64,000 nucleotides of DNA, taken from contig NZ_CP151726.1 of NCBI RefSeq assembly GCF_038443385.1, positions 3,224,001 through 3,288,000 on the forward strand. Reading direction: 5' to 3'. The DNA comes from Stieleria varia (GTDB lineage: Bacteria > Planctomycetota > Planctomycetia > Pirellulales > Pirellulaceae). Below, in pieces: positions 25,967 through 35,501 of the stretch (positions are counted from its first letter, which is position 1; each line of letters starts with the position of its first letter). The notes beneath the pieces were generated by a model, which had not been told where the DNA came from, did no database searches, and saw only the letters and a program-made list of their open reading frames with translations. The translations under genes were made by a program, and so were the position numbers.

Positions 25967-26583
25967 GCTCTCTCCAGTGTCATCGCTAGCGATTGGATTT
26001 GAATTCGACGACCGAGCTCTAGCTCCACGAACGTTGGGCCGCTTTTCCCCGGCTTTCCACCCGGCTGCGACAACGGCTTGGCTTGCCAACCGCCGTCGCG
26101 ATACGCCAGCACGGCTCGGTCGGGAAAACTCGATGTGACGACATGATGGTCACTCGACGGGCCGACCAAGATTGTGTCGCCGGCGAAGATGACCGCGTCG
26201 ACATGCCCGTCGAAACGGTGCGGCGGGTCCAAGATCAACACTCCGGTGCGGCTGAGTGTCGACGGTCGGCGAAGTCGAATCGTGGCGGACCCGGCCACCG
26301 GCAACGGCTGCTTGGGGGAAATGAGAATCGACTGCGAGCGGCCGGTGTCCGACAAATCGTCTGCCTCATTGTTTCGCCAGAAATAATCAGAGTCGACTCG
26401 CTCGATTCGTCCCGCGTGTCGCGCGACATCTGCTCGGATTCCAACGTCGGCCACCCCGCCCGGCACCGCGGCTCCCAGTGTCCAGCAGTCCCCCGTCAAA
26501 ATCAAAAAGCCGCCGCAACCATCAACCCAAAGCCGCCATCGTGTGGCGGTCGATGAGTTCGATGCGGTCGCGTCGGCTTTCAC
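25963..26583 (-). CDS. FHA-like domain protein paired with the kinase
   Basis: 206 residues from a GTG at 26583. The text resembles a forkhead-associated fold: 'CGGFLILTGDCWTLGAAVPG', then 'RADVARHAGRIER' where FHA has S-x-x-H-A, and a second block 'TILVGPSSDHHV' that repeats the pattern of a glycine-rich strand before a His. It overlaps the kinase gene by 4 bases and so is co-translated. FHA domains bind phosphothreonine, so a phospho-reading role next to a kinase is natural. The call rests on pattern, not on a full FHA consensus; no experiment-level identity is claimed. Confidence 0.65.
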   Translation of the reverse strand: MKADATASNSSTATRWRLWVDGCGGFLILTGDCWTLGAAVPGGVADVGIRADVARHAGRIERVDSDYFWRNNEADDLSDTGRSQSILISPKQPLPVAGSATIRLRRPSTLSRTGVLILDPPHRFDGHVDAVIFAGDTILVGPSSDHHVVTSSFPDRAVLAYRDGGWQAKPLSQPGGKPGKSGPTFVELELGRRIQIQSLAMTLERA

Positions 26584-26650
26584 GTTGTCACTCGGTGGGG
26601 TTCAGGGCTGGCCGCTGGCGGCAGATAGGGGTCGATGCAAGTTTCAACAC

Positions 26651-27463
26651 TCAGTCTAACTGAATTGCGACCAAAGAGCCCGATTTGCCCGTGGCTTGCT
26701 TGGCGTCAAAGTAGCTGGTGATTTCTTCGAGCAAGTTCTCGTCGTTGGGTTCGTCGAGATCAATCTCACCAAAATACTCCGCATCGACCGTCATCGTTTC
26801 TTCTTCCACGTCGATCCGCGTCTTGATCTGATCCAGCAGTTCACGAGTCTGTGACAACTGGCTGTCGTCCAAGCTCAATTGGCTGCTTGTTTGAGCGACC
26901 CGCAAGGCACCCACCCGGGCTTGCAAGTTCTCGACTTCGACCTCCAGCTGACGACGGGCACTGAGCATCGCATCCATTCGCTCGTGAGCCGCACGCAAGG
27001 TGGCTTGTCGGGCAGACAGCATTTGCTGCAGCTTTTCCGCGGTTGCTTCGCGGGTCTTGTGCCGCTTGAAGCGGTTCTTCAAGTCGTCTTTGACTTGAGT
27101 CGACGTGTACGTGCGGCCCGCGTAGGTGTAATACGTGCTCTCACGCTCCAGGTCTTCACTCAAACGCTCAATGTCCGCTTCGCTCTTGGCCAAGCTTGCA
27201 TCGGTCTGCTCAGCCTGCGACTGCAGTCGAGCCAACTCGACTTTTTCTCGCGCGATCAACGTCGCGTTCTTTTCAATCTCGGGCTGCAAGTCCGTGATCA
27301 TCTGGCGGGCACGTTTCAGTTCCCATTCCAACGGCACGCTGTCACTGGCGGAATCTTGGATCCAGTTCACCCCACAACGGGCATAGCTGAGTAGTGGAAC
27401 GCCGACTGCCATACTGCTCAACAGAGCCAATGCGCCCCCGGCGACAATCGTTTTCTTTAACAT
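26651..27463 (-). CDS. exported coiled-coil protein
   Basis: Not recognised as a named family. 270 residues from the ATG at 27463, which has a strong GGGGAG ribosome-binding site; frames reaching 27652 are upstream leader. The N-terminus is a signal or anchor segment ('TIVAGGALALLSSMAVGVPLL'). The body is a long coiled coil ('LWELKRARQMITDLQPEIEK'-type heptads; 'LARLQSQAEQTDASLAKSEA') with a central 'YYTYAGRTYTSTQVKDDL' motif that breaks the heptads, then another helix and an acidic C-terminus. A cell-envelope scaffold or phage-shock-like role is possible but unproven. Confidence 0.82.
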   Translation of the reverse strand: MLKKTIVAGGALALLSSMAVGVPLLSYARCGVNWIQDSASDSVPLEWELKRARQMITDLQPEIEKNATLIAREKVELARLQSQAEQTDASLAKSEADIERLSEDLERESTYYTYAGRTYTSTQVKDDLKNRFKRHKTREATAEKLQQMLSARQATLRAAHERMDAMLSARRQLEVEVENLQARVGALRVAQTSSQLSLDDSQLSQTRELLDQIKTRIDVEEETMTVDAEYFGEIDLDEPNDENLLEEITSYFDAKQATGKSGSLVAIQLD

Positions 27464-28266
27464 TTGGAAACTCCCCAACACGGTGGATTGGAATGAGCCT
27501 GCGATGGTATGGCTCCGAATACACAGAGACATTCGCCGCCACGCCCGCCGTCTTGGCTGCCGCTTGAGATTTTTTCTCCGAATTTTCTCCTGTTCTCGAA
27601 AATGCCGGGTCGAGACCCCCGGGCGGATTAGCCAATCGAAATAAGTGGACAAAAAACATGAGATCCGAGCCGCTTAGGGGATTTCATTTTACACGAATCG
27701 ACTACAGTGGAATAAAGTGATCCGTTAGAGGGCCAATGCCGATGTAACCCATCGGCTGCCCGCATCGGCATGAACGACTGCCTCATTCTGTGGCAGTCGC
27801 GCATCAAAATCGCGTCAAATAGGCAACCACGGCAAAATGAGGAGACAGCGAGGAGAAAAAAACTTGATGGCCAAAAACGGCTCTATTGCAGTGAAAACGC
27901 TTTATTTTGCTTTTCAATGAAACCAATGGGGTTGTCGGCTCGTCAAAAATACGACGCATTGGCATTTGACTTGCTGATGGTGTGACCTACGGGAGCTGAC
28001 TTAAGGCGATTTCTGAGCGGTGGTCGACAAAGTGGGCGGGAGGCCGGCTTTGCAGACGCCGAATTCGGAGAAGCCCGGCTTGGGCGTTACCAGGATGAAA
28101 CGCTCTGAGCGAGCAGAGCCAAGCGACCGATTCCTCCCACCCAACAACCTTTTTGAATCCAAACCTCCCAACCCAATCAATAGTGAACCCTTTTTGATCT
28201 TGAGGGCTCACTGGAGATGAGACTAACACTGCTTTCCTCGATCTTGTCTTCTCACCGGAGGCTCCG
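27464..28266. other. 800-base intergenic region, no gene seen
   Basis: Between the coiled-coil gene and a small ORF. Short frames on both strands (for example 27770-27985 plus, 27987-28307 minus) lack ribosome-binding sites and normal protein composition. A weak inverted pair (GTGGGCGGGAGG near 28035, CCTCCCACCC near 28134) brackets part of it. Its function is unknown. Confidence 0.5.
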
Positions 28267-28467
28267 ATGTCCAGCGAACAAACGACTCCCAAGCCAGACG
28301 AAACCAAAACGCGTCATGATCTTGGATACTGGAACGACTTCGTCGCGCAAATCGAACTGCGCAGCGACGCGGAGCTCTCTCAATGGATCGACCAAGACTT
28401 GGCCGAGTTGGAGAACCGTCTTGCTCAATTCGTCAGTCCAAACTCGCGTTTGAAAACCCGCGGATAA
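28267..28467 (+). CDS. small hypothetical protein
   Basis: A 66-residue hydrophilic protein ('SSEQTTPKPDETKTRHD' then 'IELRSDAELSQWIDQDLAELENRLAQFV'), with a helical second half. A good ribosome-binding site (CCGGAGG) lies 7 bases before the ATG. The stop falls at the beginning of the tandem repeat array. No family recognised; moderately likely to be real because of the start signal and composition. Confidence 0.55.
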   Translation: MSSEQTTPKPDETKTRHDLGYWNDFVAQIELRSDAELSQWIDQDLAELENRLAQFVSPNSRLKTRG

Positions 28468-28470
28468 GAG

Positions 28471-29205
28471 CGATTGTCGCTCGACTTTCCAAGTCGATAG
28501 CGAGCGGCATCATCCGCCACGCTAACGACCAAACCGCCCAACACACCCGTATTCGATTGCGGGCAGTCTCCACGGCGGGCAAACCGCACGACAGCCCACG
28601 CTAACGATCCGGAGGATCGAGCGACAATCTCCAACGATCCGAAGGATCGATTGTCGCTCTACTTTCCAAGTCGATAGCGAGCGGCATCATCCGCCACGCC
28701 AACGCCCAAACCGCCCAACACACCCGTATTCGATTGCGGGCAGTCTTCACGGCGGGCGAACCGTACGACGGCCCACGCTAACGATCCGGAGGATCGAGCG
28801 ACGATCTCCAACGATCCGAAGGATCGATTGTCGCTCGACTTTCCAAGTCGATAGCGAGCGGCATCATCCGCCACGCCAACGCCCAAACCGCCCCACACAC
28901 CCGTATCCGATTGCGGGCAGTCTTCACGGCGGGCGAACCGTACGACGGCCCACGCTAACGATCCGGAGGATCGAGCGACAATCGATCCGGAGGATCGAGC
29001 GACGATCTCCAACGATCCGAAGGATCGATTGTCGCTCGACTTTCCAAGTCGATAGCGAACAGCATCATCCGCCACGCTAACGCCCAAACCGCCCCACACG
29101 CCCGCATTCGATTGCCGGCAGTCTTCACGGCGGGCGAACCGTACGACGGCCCACGCTAACGATCCGGAGGATCGAGCGACAATCGATCCGGAGGATCGAG
29201 CGACT
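28471..29205. repeat. 177-bp tandem repeat array
   Basis: Four copies of a 177-bp unit, aligned at GATTGTCGCTCGACTTTCC (28472, 28649, 28826, 29027). The spacing is 177, 177 and 201; the last gap is longer because ATCGATCCGGAGGATCGAGCG is doubled (24 bases). Each unit holds two strong hairpins: GATCGAGCGACAAT with ATTGTCGCTCGA, and TCGACTTTCC with neighbouring GC-rich arms. Copies differ by only a few bases. The sequence also contains the CGACTTTCCAAGTCGATAGCG core of the dispersed repeat family. The array ends about 95 bases before putA. Confidence 0.9.
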
Positions 29206-29298
29206 ATATCTATCGATCCCGGACGATCGAACGTCGGTACTAGCAAACGCCTTACAATACCTCCATAGCTGCCCCTTCACACAGCCGGAGAGATTGCA

Positions 29299-32200
29299 AT
29301 GGATGACTCGCTCACCTCGGATGCCGAAGCGGCGATCCAACTCGCCACGACGTTGCTCGTCCGGGCCGCTGCATTGCAAACACCTGCGGAGCGCCGGCAG
29401 CAATCTGAATTGGATCGCATGATCGGTCACGATGCCGACAAAGCCACCTTGGTCGAGATGACCGACCAAGCGTTTCGGACACACACCCCGGCTCGCGTTG
29501 CCGATCAGTTGACGCATCTGTTGGATGTTCAAGGCGTTCCGCGTTTCTTTAGTCCCGTCGAACAAGCCATGCTGAAGGGCTTTCAAGCGTTCGGCGAGTA
29601 CCTGCCCGGCGTGGCGGTTCCCCTGGTCAAAGAAAAGATGCGGCGAGAGACGGCCAACGTCATCTTGCCCGCGGAACAACAATGGCTCCGCGAACACTTG
29701 ACCGATCGCAATCGTCATGGCGTGCAAATGAATGTCAATTTGCTCGGCGAAGCCATCTTGGGCGAAGCCGAAGCGATGCGTCGGATGCAGCGTGTCTTGG
29801 AATTGCTGAAAATGCCGGAGGTTCAATGCGTCTCGGTCAAGATCTCGACGTTGTACAGCCAAGTCTCCCCGCTGGCTTTTCAATACACCGTCAACGTCGT
29901 CGCCGATCGCCTGGAGAATCTCTATCGAACCGCCAGCCAAGAGATCCACGCGGCGAGCGGAAAAAACAAGTTTGTCTATCTCGACATGGAGGAGTATCGC
30001 GATCTGCATTTGACCACCGAGACGCTGATGGAAGCGCTCTCGCGTGAAGGACTCGATGACTGTCACGCGGGAATCGCTTTGCAGGCCTACATCCCCGATT
30101 CCTTTGGCGTCATGAAACGCTTGATCGATTGGTCGACCCACCGAGTTCAAAACGGAGGTCGACCCCTCACGATCCGGTTGGTCAAAGGCGCCAACATGGA
30201 GATGGAACGTGTGGAAGCAGCCATCGCAGGTTTTGACCAGGCACCGTACCACACCAAGATCGAGACCGACGCAAACTACAAACGCATGTTGAGGCATCTG
30301 CTCGATGCCGCGGCGGACGGTTTCATTCGTGTCGGCGTTGCCTCACACAATCTGTTCGACGTCGCTCTGGCGATGATTTGGACGGAGCAACGCGGGGCGA
30401 GCGATCATGTTCAGTTTGAAATGCTGGAGGGCATGGCGAACCACCAGCGTCGTGCAATTTCCGAACACGATGTGCCAATGTTGCTCTACGCACCGGCATG
30501 CCAACGCAAGGATTTTATCAACGCGATCGGATACTTGATTCGTCGTTTGGATGAAAACACCGGCGCACAAAATTTCTTGCGTCACGCCTACCGACTGAAA
30601 CCCGACACGCCCGAGTTCAAATCGCTGGCGGGCGGGTTTCGCGAGTCGTTGGAACAGTCCGAGAAACCCACGCTCGATTCACAACGCAATCAAGATCGGT
30701 TTGCGACGCCGATTCAACCGCCCAAGGTTGCCGTGGTGCCGGAGTTCGTCAATGAACCGGACACCGACTGGGCGTTGCCCCGGCATTCGCTGTGGGCACA
30801 ACAGATCATCGATCGATGGTTGCCCCGTTGCGATGCCAACGCGACTGAGATCCCTTTGTTGATCGGCGGTGAAACCGCGATGGGGAAACGCAGCGAGTCG
30901 ACGGATCCGTCACGCCCTGGCGTCATGGTCGCGCACTACGAGCAGGCCTCGGCCGATCAAGCCCGCCAGGCGGTGCAGATGGCCAAGACAGATCGGAGCG
31001 GATGGCGAGCAATGACGGCGGACCAACGTCGCGAACTGCTGCGAACCACTGCTCAGAACTTGAGAGTCCGACGCGCGGACTTGATCGGCGCGATGATCGC
31101 TGACGGAGGCAAGACGATCATGGAGGCTGATCCGGAAGTCAGCGAAGCGATCGATTTTTGTGAGTTTTACTCGCTGAGCGCGGAACAGTACTATTCGCCC
31201 CAGTGGCAGGAGTTTCATCAATTGAGCGTCCGGCCACGCGGCGTTGTGGCGGTGATCTCACCTTGGAACTTCCCATTGGCAATTCCATGCGGAGGCATCG
31301 CGTCGGCCCTTTCGGCCGGCAACACCGTGATCCTCAAACCGTCCGGCAACACGGTCCTGGTGGCTTGGTTGCTCTGCCAAGCGTTCTGGGACGCCGGAGT
31401 CCCGCATGACTCACTGCAACTGATCACGTGCAGCGGTGCGACGGCGGAAGAGGCCTTGGTGCGGAATCCTGACGTGGACTCCGTGATCTTGACCGGCAGC
31501 ACGCAAACCGCACGACGAATGATGAGCGTGCGTCCAGACTTGCATCTGTTGGCTGAAACCGGCGGCAAGAACGCGACGATCGTCTCCGCGATGGCCGATC
31601 GTGACTTGGCGATCAAGCATGTGGTGCATTCGGCGTTCGGCCACAGCGGGCAAAAATGCAGTGCGACATCGTTGCTGTTGCTGCAAGATGAAGTCTTTCA
31701 CGACGAGACCTTTCGTGAAACGTTGGCCGACGCGGTGCGAAGCATCACCGTGGGATCGGCGTGGGACCTGCACACCAAAATGGGGCCGTTGATTTCGCCA
31801 CCGAGCGAAGTCCTGACGCGTGGCATGAAAACATTGCAAGACGCCGAGTCTTGGTTGGTCATGCCGGAGCATGTGGTGAACAATCCGTGCCTGTATCGTC
31901 CAGGTGTGAAATGGAACATTCGCGAAGGCGGTTTCATGCACCGAACGGAACTCTTCGGCCCCGTCCTGGGTGTGATGCGTTACTCGCGATTGGAGCACGC
32001 GATAGAGATTGTTCGCGGCACCGGTTACGGCCTGACCAGTGGTTTGGAAAGTCTGGACGATCGCGAGATCGAACTTTGGCGTCAGTCAATTCACGCCGGT
32101 AATCTGTACATCAATCGGCCCACCACCGGGGCCATTGTTCTGAGGCAACCATTCGGCGGTGTCGGACTGAGTGCCTACGGACCGGGTGTCAAAGCGGGTG

Positions 32201-32925
32201 GGCCACACTATGTCCTGCCCCTGATGCGGGTGCAGGATGCCGTTGCTCCGCAGCCTTACCACGAGGGTGGCGATGAATCACTTGATCGTCCCATCGCTGC
32301 ATGGGCCAAAGCAACAATCGATCAGTGTGATGACCCCGGAATCGAATCACCGCAATTAGCGCATGCGTTGGAGAGTCAACGAGCAGCGGTTGAGCAAGAG
32401 TATTCTCGCCAGCACGACACATTCCGCTTGCTCGGCCAAGACAACCTACGGCGCTATCGCCCCGCCAGCGGGCTGACGATTCGTTTCACGCCAGATGATT
32501 CGCTTCGTGACGTCCTGCTGGCATTGACTGCTGCCGTCACCGCCGGGACACCGACCACGCTGTCAATCGATCCCGCAGTGGCGTACGAACTCCGAGAAAT
32601 ACTGGAGTCATCGGCTGATCACGAACCCGGGATGATCCATCCGCTTGAGGAATCGGCAGATGAATTGGTCGAGCGAATTACCGCCGGTGACGTCCACCGC
32701 CTGCGTCTCCTTCATGCCACTGACTCACGTTCAGCCGAGTCCATTGCAGCCGCGGCGACTTTGACCACCATCATGGATGCTCCAGTGGTCGCGGCCGGCC
32801 AAATCGAATGCCTGAGATACTTGAGTGAACAGTCCATCAGTTACGACTACCACCGCTACGGCAACCTGGGCCGCCGCGCGGCTGAACAGCGAACGCAGCC
32901 TTCGGCGAATCTCCAAAACGCATGA
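29299..32925 (+). CDS. putA: bifunctional proline dehydrogenase / glutamate-semialdehyde dehydrogenase
   Basis: Converts proline to glutamate in two linked steps. 1208 residues. The first ~430 form the FAD-dependent proline dehydrogenase barrel ('YLDMEEYRDLHLTTETLM', 'LVKGANMEMERVEA', 'FEMLEGMANHQRRAI', 'ENTGAQNFLRHAY'). Residues about 500-1010 are the NAD-dependent aldehyde dehydrogenase: 'VISPWNFPLAIPCGG', Glu753 in 'LLAETGGKN' and Cys787 in 'HSGQKCSATS', the expected 34 residues apart. A C-terminal domain follows to 1208. No ribbon-helix-helix DNA-binding domain is seen at the N-terminus, so it is probably a non-regulatory type B PutA. Confidence 0.97.
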   Translation: MDDSLTSDAEAAIQLATTLLVRAAALQTPAERRQQSELDRMIGHDADKATLVEMTDQAFRTHTPARVADQLTHLLDVQGVPRFFSPVEQAMLKGFQAFGEYLPGVAVPLVKEKMRRETANVILPAEQQWLREHLTDRNRHGVQMNVNLLGEAILGEAEAMRRMQRVLELLKMPEVQCVSVKISTLYSQVSPLAFQYTVNVVADRLENLYRTASQEIHAASGKNKFVYLDMEEYRDLHLTTETLMEALSREGLDDCHAGIALQAYIPDSFGVMKRLIDWSTHRVQNGGRPLTIRLVKGANMEMERVEAAIAGFDQAPYHTKIETDANYKRMLRHLLDAAADGFIRVGVASHNLFDVALAMIWTEQRGASDHVQFEMLEGMANHQRRAISEHDVPMLLYAPACQRKDFINAIGYLIRRLDENTGAQNFLRHAYRLKPDTPEFKSLAGGFRESLEQSEKPTLDSQRNQDRFATPIQPPKVAVVPEFVNEPDTDWALPRHSLWAQQIIDRWLPRCDANATEIPLLIGGETAMGKRSESTDPSRPGVMVAHYEQASADQARQAVQMAKTDRSGWRAMTADQRRELLRTTAQNLRVRRADLIGAMIADGGKTIMEADPEVSEAIDFCEFYSLSAEQYYSPQWQEFHQLSVRPRGVVAVISPWNFPLAIPCGGIASALSAGNTVILKPSGNTVLVAWLLCQAFWDAGVPHDSLQLITCSGATAEEALVRNPDVDSVILTGSTQTARRMMSVRPDLHLLAETGGKNATIVSAMADRDLAIKHVVHSAFGHSGQKCSATSLLLLQDEVFHDETFRETLADAVRSITVGSAWDLHTKMGPLISPPSEVLTRGMKTLQDAESWLVMPEHVVNNPCLYRPGVKWNIREGGFMHRTELFGPVLGVMRYSRLEHAIEIVRGTGYGLTSGLESLDDREIELWRQSIHAGNLYINRPTTGAIVLRQPFGGVGLSAYGPGVKAGGPHYVLPLMRVQDAVAPQPYHEGGDESLDRPIAAWAKATIDQCDDPGIESPQLAHALESQRAAVEQEYSRQHDTFRLLGQDNLRRYRPASGLTIRFTPDDSLRDVLLALTAAVTAGTPTTLSIDPAVAYELREILESSADHEPGMIHPLEESADELVERITAGDVHRLRLLHATDSRSAESIAAAATLTTIMDAPVVAAGQIECLRYLSEQSISYDYHRYGNLGRRAAEQRTQPSANLQNA

Positions 32926-32951
32926 AACGTGTTGATCTCGTCGTAGGTCGG

Positions 32952-34823
32952 TCAATCGATGAGGGAGCCGGGGCTGTTCATCACGCGTTGTGCGGCGATC
33001 AGTTCGCGGTAGCGGACGTAGACGTTCTTGAACCAATAGATCATGTAAACGTTGGCCACGATCGAGACCAGCATGGCTCCATTGAAGAACGATTGAGCGA
33101 CGAAGCCACGTGGCTTCGTCGTGCCGCCGATGTTGCCGTTGGTGCGATCACCGTCGCTAAAAGATGCCGTTCGGTCCTCTTGCTCGGTCGACGCTCGATT
33201 GGAAACAAGGGTGCCCTGGCCGGGAGATACCTGCCCAGGCGCTGCACCGTTGGGTTGATTTCCCATGTTGCCCGCCACGCTACCGTATCGTAGGCGAAAT
33301 TGTTCTTCTTTGCTGACCGGATTGCCGCGGCGATCCAACACCCGGCCGCCTTTGTCCACAGGTAGCCCCCAATCATCAAACGTCCAAGCGTTCGCGGGCA
33401 ACCGCTGCTTGTCTGCTTCGCTCAACGAAGGATCCACGTCACGTTGCGCAGGTGGGGCAGCGGCGGTTGTGTTGGGGAACCCCAAGCGACTGGGGTCACT
33501 CGCGGTTTGATATGGATTGGATTGTGGGTTGTTCGGTGCGCCAGGATTTTGCAGGGCTGGGTTCTGCAACCCAACGTTTTGAATTCCGCTTTGCGCAGGG
33601 TTGCCGGTTTGATTTTGGGTGTTGAATAGCTCCATGTCCCATGAAGTGCCGGCCCCGGTTGTCGCATTGGTGGCTGACGGTGTGCCGGCTGCTGCCAAAC
33701 GCTTTTGATAATCCAACATGGCTTGCTGCTGACGGTATTCCGCCAGACGTTGCTGGTAGGCGACTTGCTCCGGAGTTTGTCCAGCGGCTTGCTGTTGAGC
33801 GCTGGTCTGTCCAGATGTTGCCAATGCAGCCAGTCGCTCTCGCTCGGCTTGCTGGGTGGCTAGGTTCTGTAAACGCAAACGCTCGTTACGCTCGGCGATC
33901 GAAAGATTGATGGCGGCAGGATCGTTGGTTGTTTGCGTCGGATCGTTGGGATTGAAACCGACGCTGCGTGTGTTGGTGCGATCGGCTTGTGCGTTCTGGT
34001 TGGGCAATCCGAGACCACCGGGCAAGGTTGCAAAGTTGGGATTGGTCGCTGCTGGATTGTTTGGGTTGTTGCTGCCCGGCAGCGGAGGAAAGTTGATGTT
34101 GCGATTGCCTGCTTGGGCTGACGCTGCGGCGATACTAGGATCGTTTGCTTGGCCGCTGTTAGCGCTTGCCGCGTTGGCAGCTGCGGCTTGGGCAAAACGT
34201 TCGGCAGCGGTCAGTTGTTGAGCGCCGCTTTGCTGCAGCGCAGACTGAGTGTCACGTTGTGCGATCCTGTCCGTCGTCGGCATTTGCGCACCGGTAACAT
34301 TGGTCCGCCAACGATTGTCGCGTTCTTCCACTTCCGCCGTCGTTGGACCTTGCGGACGGGGCGTTGCACGCTGGTCGGACAGGCCCGTGAAAGCGGGTGT
34401 GTTTTGACCACTTGTTTCTGTTCGATAGGGATTAGGGTTGTTCGCGCCGGCCGCCGCCGCACCGCCAGCGGTTTGGATCGACCCTGGCATCGAAAAACCG
34501 TTCTGCGGTTTCATCTGGACGACTTTGTCCGGTGCAGACGCCTTTGACTGTGCGGTTGAACGGAGTTCAGGGATCGGGATCTCGGCGGCATCGCCCCAAT
34601 CTGCTGATTTGCTGCTCAGGGTAGCAGCGTGTTGGGAGCTGATCGGTCGTGTCGGCAACGTGGACGCAGCGATCGGCCAAGCGGTCATGCCTTGGGGACA
34701 CGAAGGGGTCGTCGACGGCGAAGTCATCGATTGTGCATCAACAGAGCGCGCGCTCGCCAGCACTCCACAGCAGACTGCAATTCCAATCGCCACGAACAAG
34801 CGCATTTGTTTCAGATCGCTCAT
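32952..34823 (-). CDS. Asn/Gln/Ala-rich exported protein with C-terminal membrane anchor
   Basis: Not recognised. 623 residues from the ATG at 34823, which gives a signal peptide ('MRLFVAIGIAVCCGVLASARSVDA'). The middle is long and low in complexity, rich in Asn, Gln, Ala, Thr and Pro ('QNPGAPNNPQSNPYQTAS'; 'QQQAAGQTPEQVAYQQRLAE'), with one charged helical stretch near 270-310 ('RNERLRLQNLATQQAERERL'). Near the C-terminus a short ordered segment ('AWTFDDWGLPVDKGGRVLDR') precedes one TM segment ('FFNGAMLVSIVANVYMIYWF'). It looks like an envelope-tethered protein. Composition is unlike its neighbours. Confidence 0.8.
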   Translation of the reverse strand: MSDLKQMRLFVAIGIAVCCGVLASARSVDAQSMTSPSTTPSCPQGMTAWPIAASTLPTRPISSQHAATLSSKSADWGDAAEIPIPELRSTAQSKASAPDKVVQMKPQNGFSMPGSIQTAGGAAAAGANNPNPYRTETSGQNTPAFTGLSDQRATPRPQGPTTAEVEERDNRWRTNVTGAQMPTTDRIAQRDTQSALQQSGAQQLTAAERFAQAAAANAASANSGQANDPSIAAASAQAGNRNINFPPLPGSNNPNNPAATNPNFATLPGGLGLPNQNAQADRTNTRSVGFNPNDPTQTTNDPAAINLSIAERNERLRLQNLATQQAERERLAALATSGQTSAQQQAAGQTPEQVAYQQRLAEYRQQQAMLDYQKRLAAAGTPSATNATTGAGTSWDMELFNTQNQTGNPAQSGIQNVGLQNPALQNPGAPNNPQSNPYQTASDPSRLGFPNTTAAAPPAQRDVDPSLSEADKQRLPANAWTFDDWGLPVDKGGRVLDRRGNPVSKEEQFRLRYGSVAGNMGNQPNGAAPGQVSPGQGTLVSNRASTEQEDRTASFSDGDRTNGNIGGTTKPRGFVAQSFFNGAMLVSIVANVYMIYWFKNVYVRYRELIAAQRVMNSPGSLID

Positions 34824-35501
34824 CGTTCTCGTCCTTGAACTAACCAATAACTCAAAAGAAAACATGCGACGATGACGCCCGGCTGGAGCCTTCCCGCGAG
34901 TTTCATGACAGATGGTAACGGCGGTGACGAGAATGCGTAAAGAGAGATTTGGTAGGCAAACCGCACAGTGAAACGCGAATGCGGCAAGATGCGGGGAAAA
35001 GCGAGACCGGGTAATTGCCAGGAGCCCTAAAGTTTCGACTAGCCGCCACGCTATACCGCTGCTAGATTGTTGTGACTGAGTCGCACACCGGCGGGTGGGT
35101 GGTGATGGTCCAAGCCGCTGATGATAGCGTTCATCCCAAACGCTGTTGTCAGGCAGAACTTGGGCGGACCCGATCGCCGGCGTGTGACACGGGCGATTGA
35201 TACACAGTCGCGTTGTGTCACCCGCGACCGGAGCGATTTCCATCCCTGCTGGGTTTGCGGAGAACGTGCCGGTCGACTTGATTGTGAAACACCCTCGTGG
35301 ATGCCACGCCTACTTTGTTGGGTTCGTCGCTACTCGTCCGCTGATCTCTGTGAGACTCTGCCGATGCGTTCAGTGGACAATGCAGAGCCAGGCGTATGTA
35401 TTGAGCGTTCGCGTGAGGAACGGGATCTAGCGATCCTGGATCACTCTTGATTGGGACAGACTGCAACGTGATGAACACACCCATTCACACGTCATTGCAT
35501 C
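34824..35501. other. 680-base intergenic region, no gene seen
   Basis: Between the Asn-rich gene and rnc, which are divergent. It contains a pair GTGTGACACGGGCG / GTTGTGTCACCCGCG near 35183-35230 that is a partial inverted repeat, plus GC-rich stretches. Frames here (for example 35121-35450 plus) lack ribosome-binding sites. Promoters for both flanking genes are expected, but no clear box can be assigned. Confidence 0.5.

Noticed and set aside
28471-29205. Possible CRISPR array
   Set aside because: Units are 177 bp with no short repeat/unique spacer alternation and no cas genes nearby.
28659-29246. 195-codon minus-strand frame with repeated sequence
   Set aside because: It is the translation of the 177-bp tandem array; the unit length is a multiple of 3, so a frame stays open by chance.
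29125-30297. 390-codon minus-strand frame
   Set aside because: Antisense to the proline dehydrogenase domain of putA and reaching into the tandem repeats.
35121-35450. 109-codon plus-strand frame upstream of rnc
   Set aside because: No ribosome-binding site or protein-like composition, Arg/Cys-rich; the rnc start is a TTG further on.
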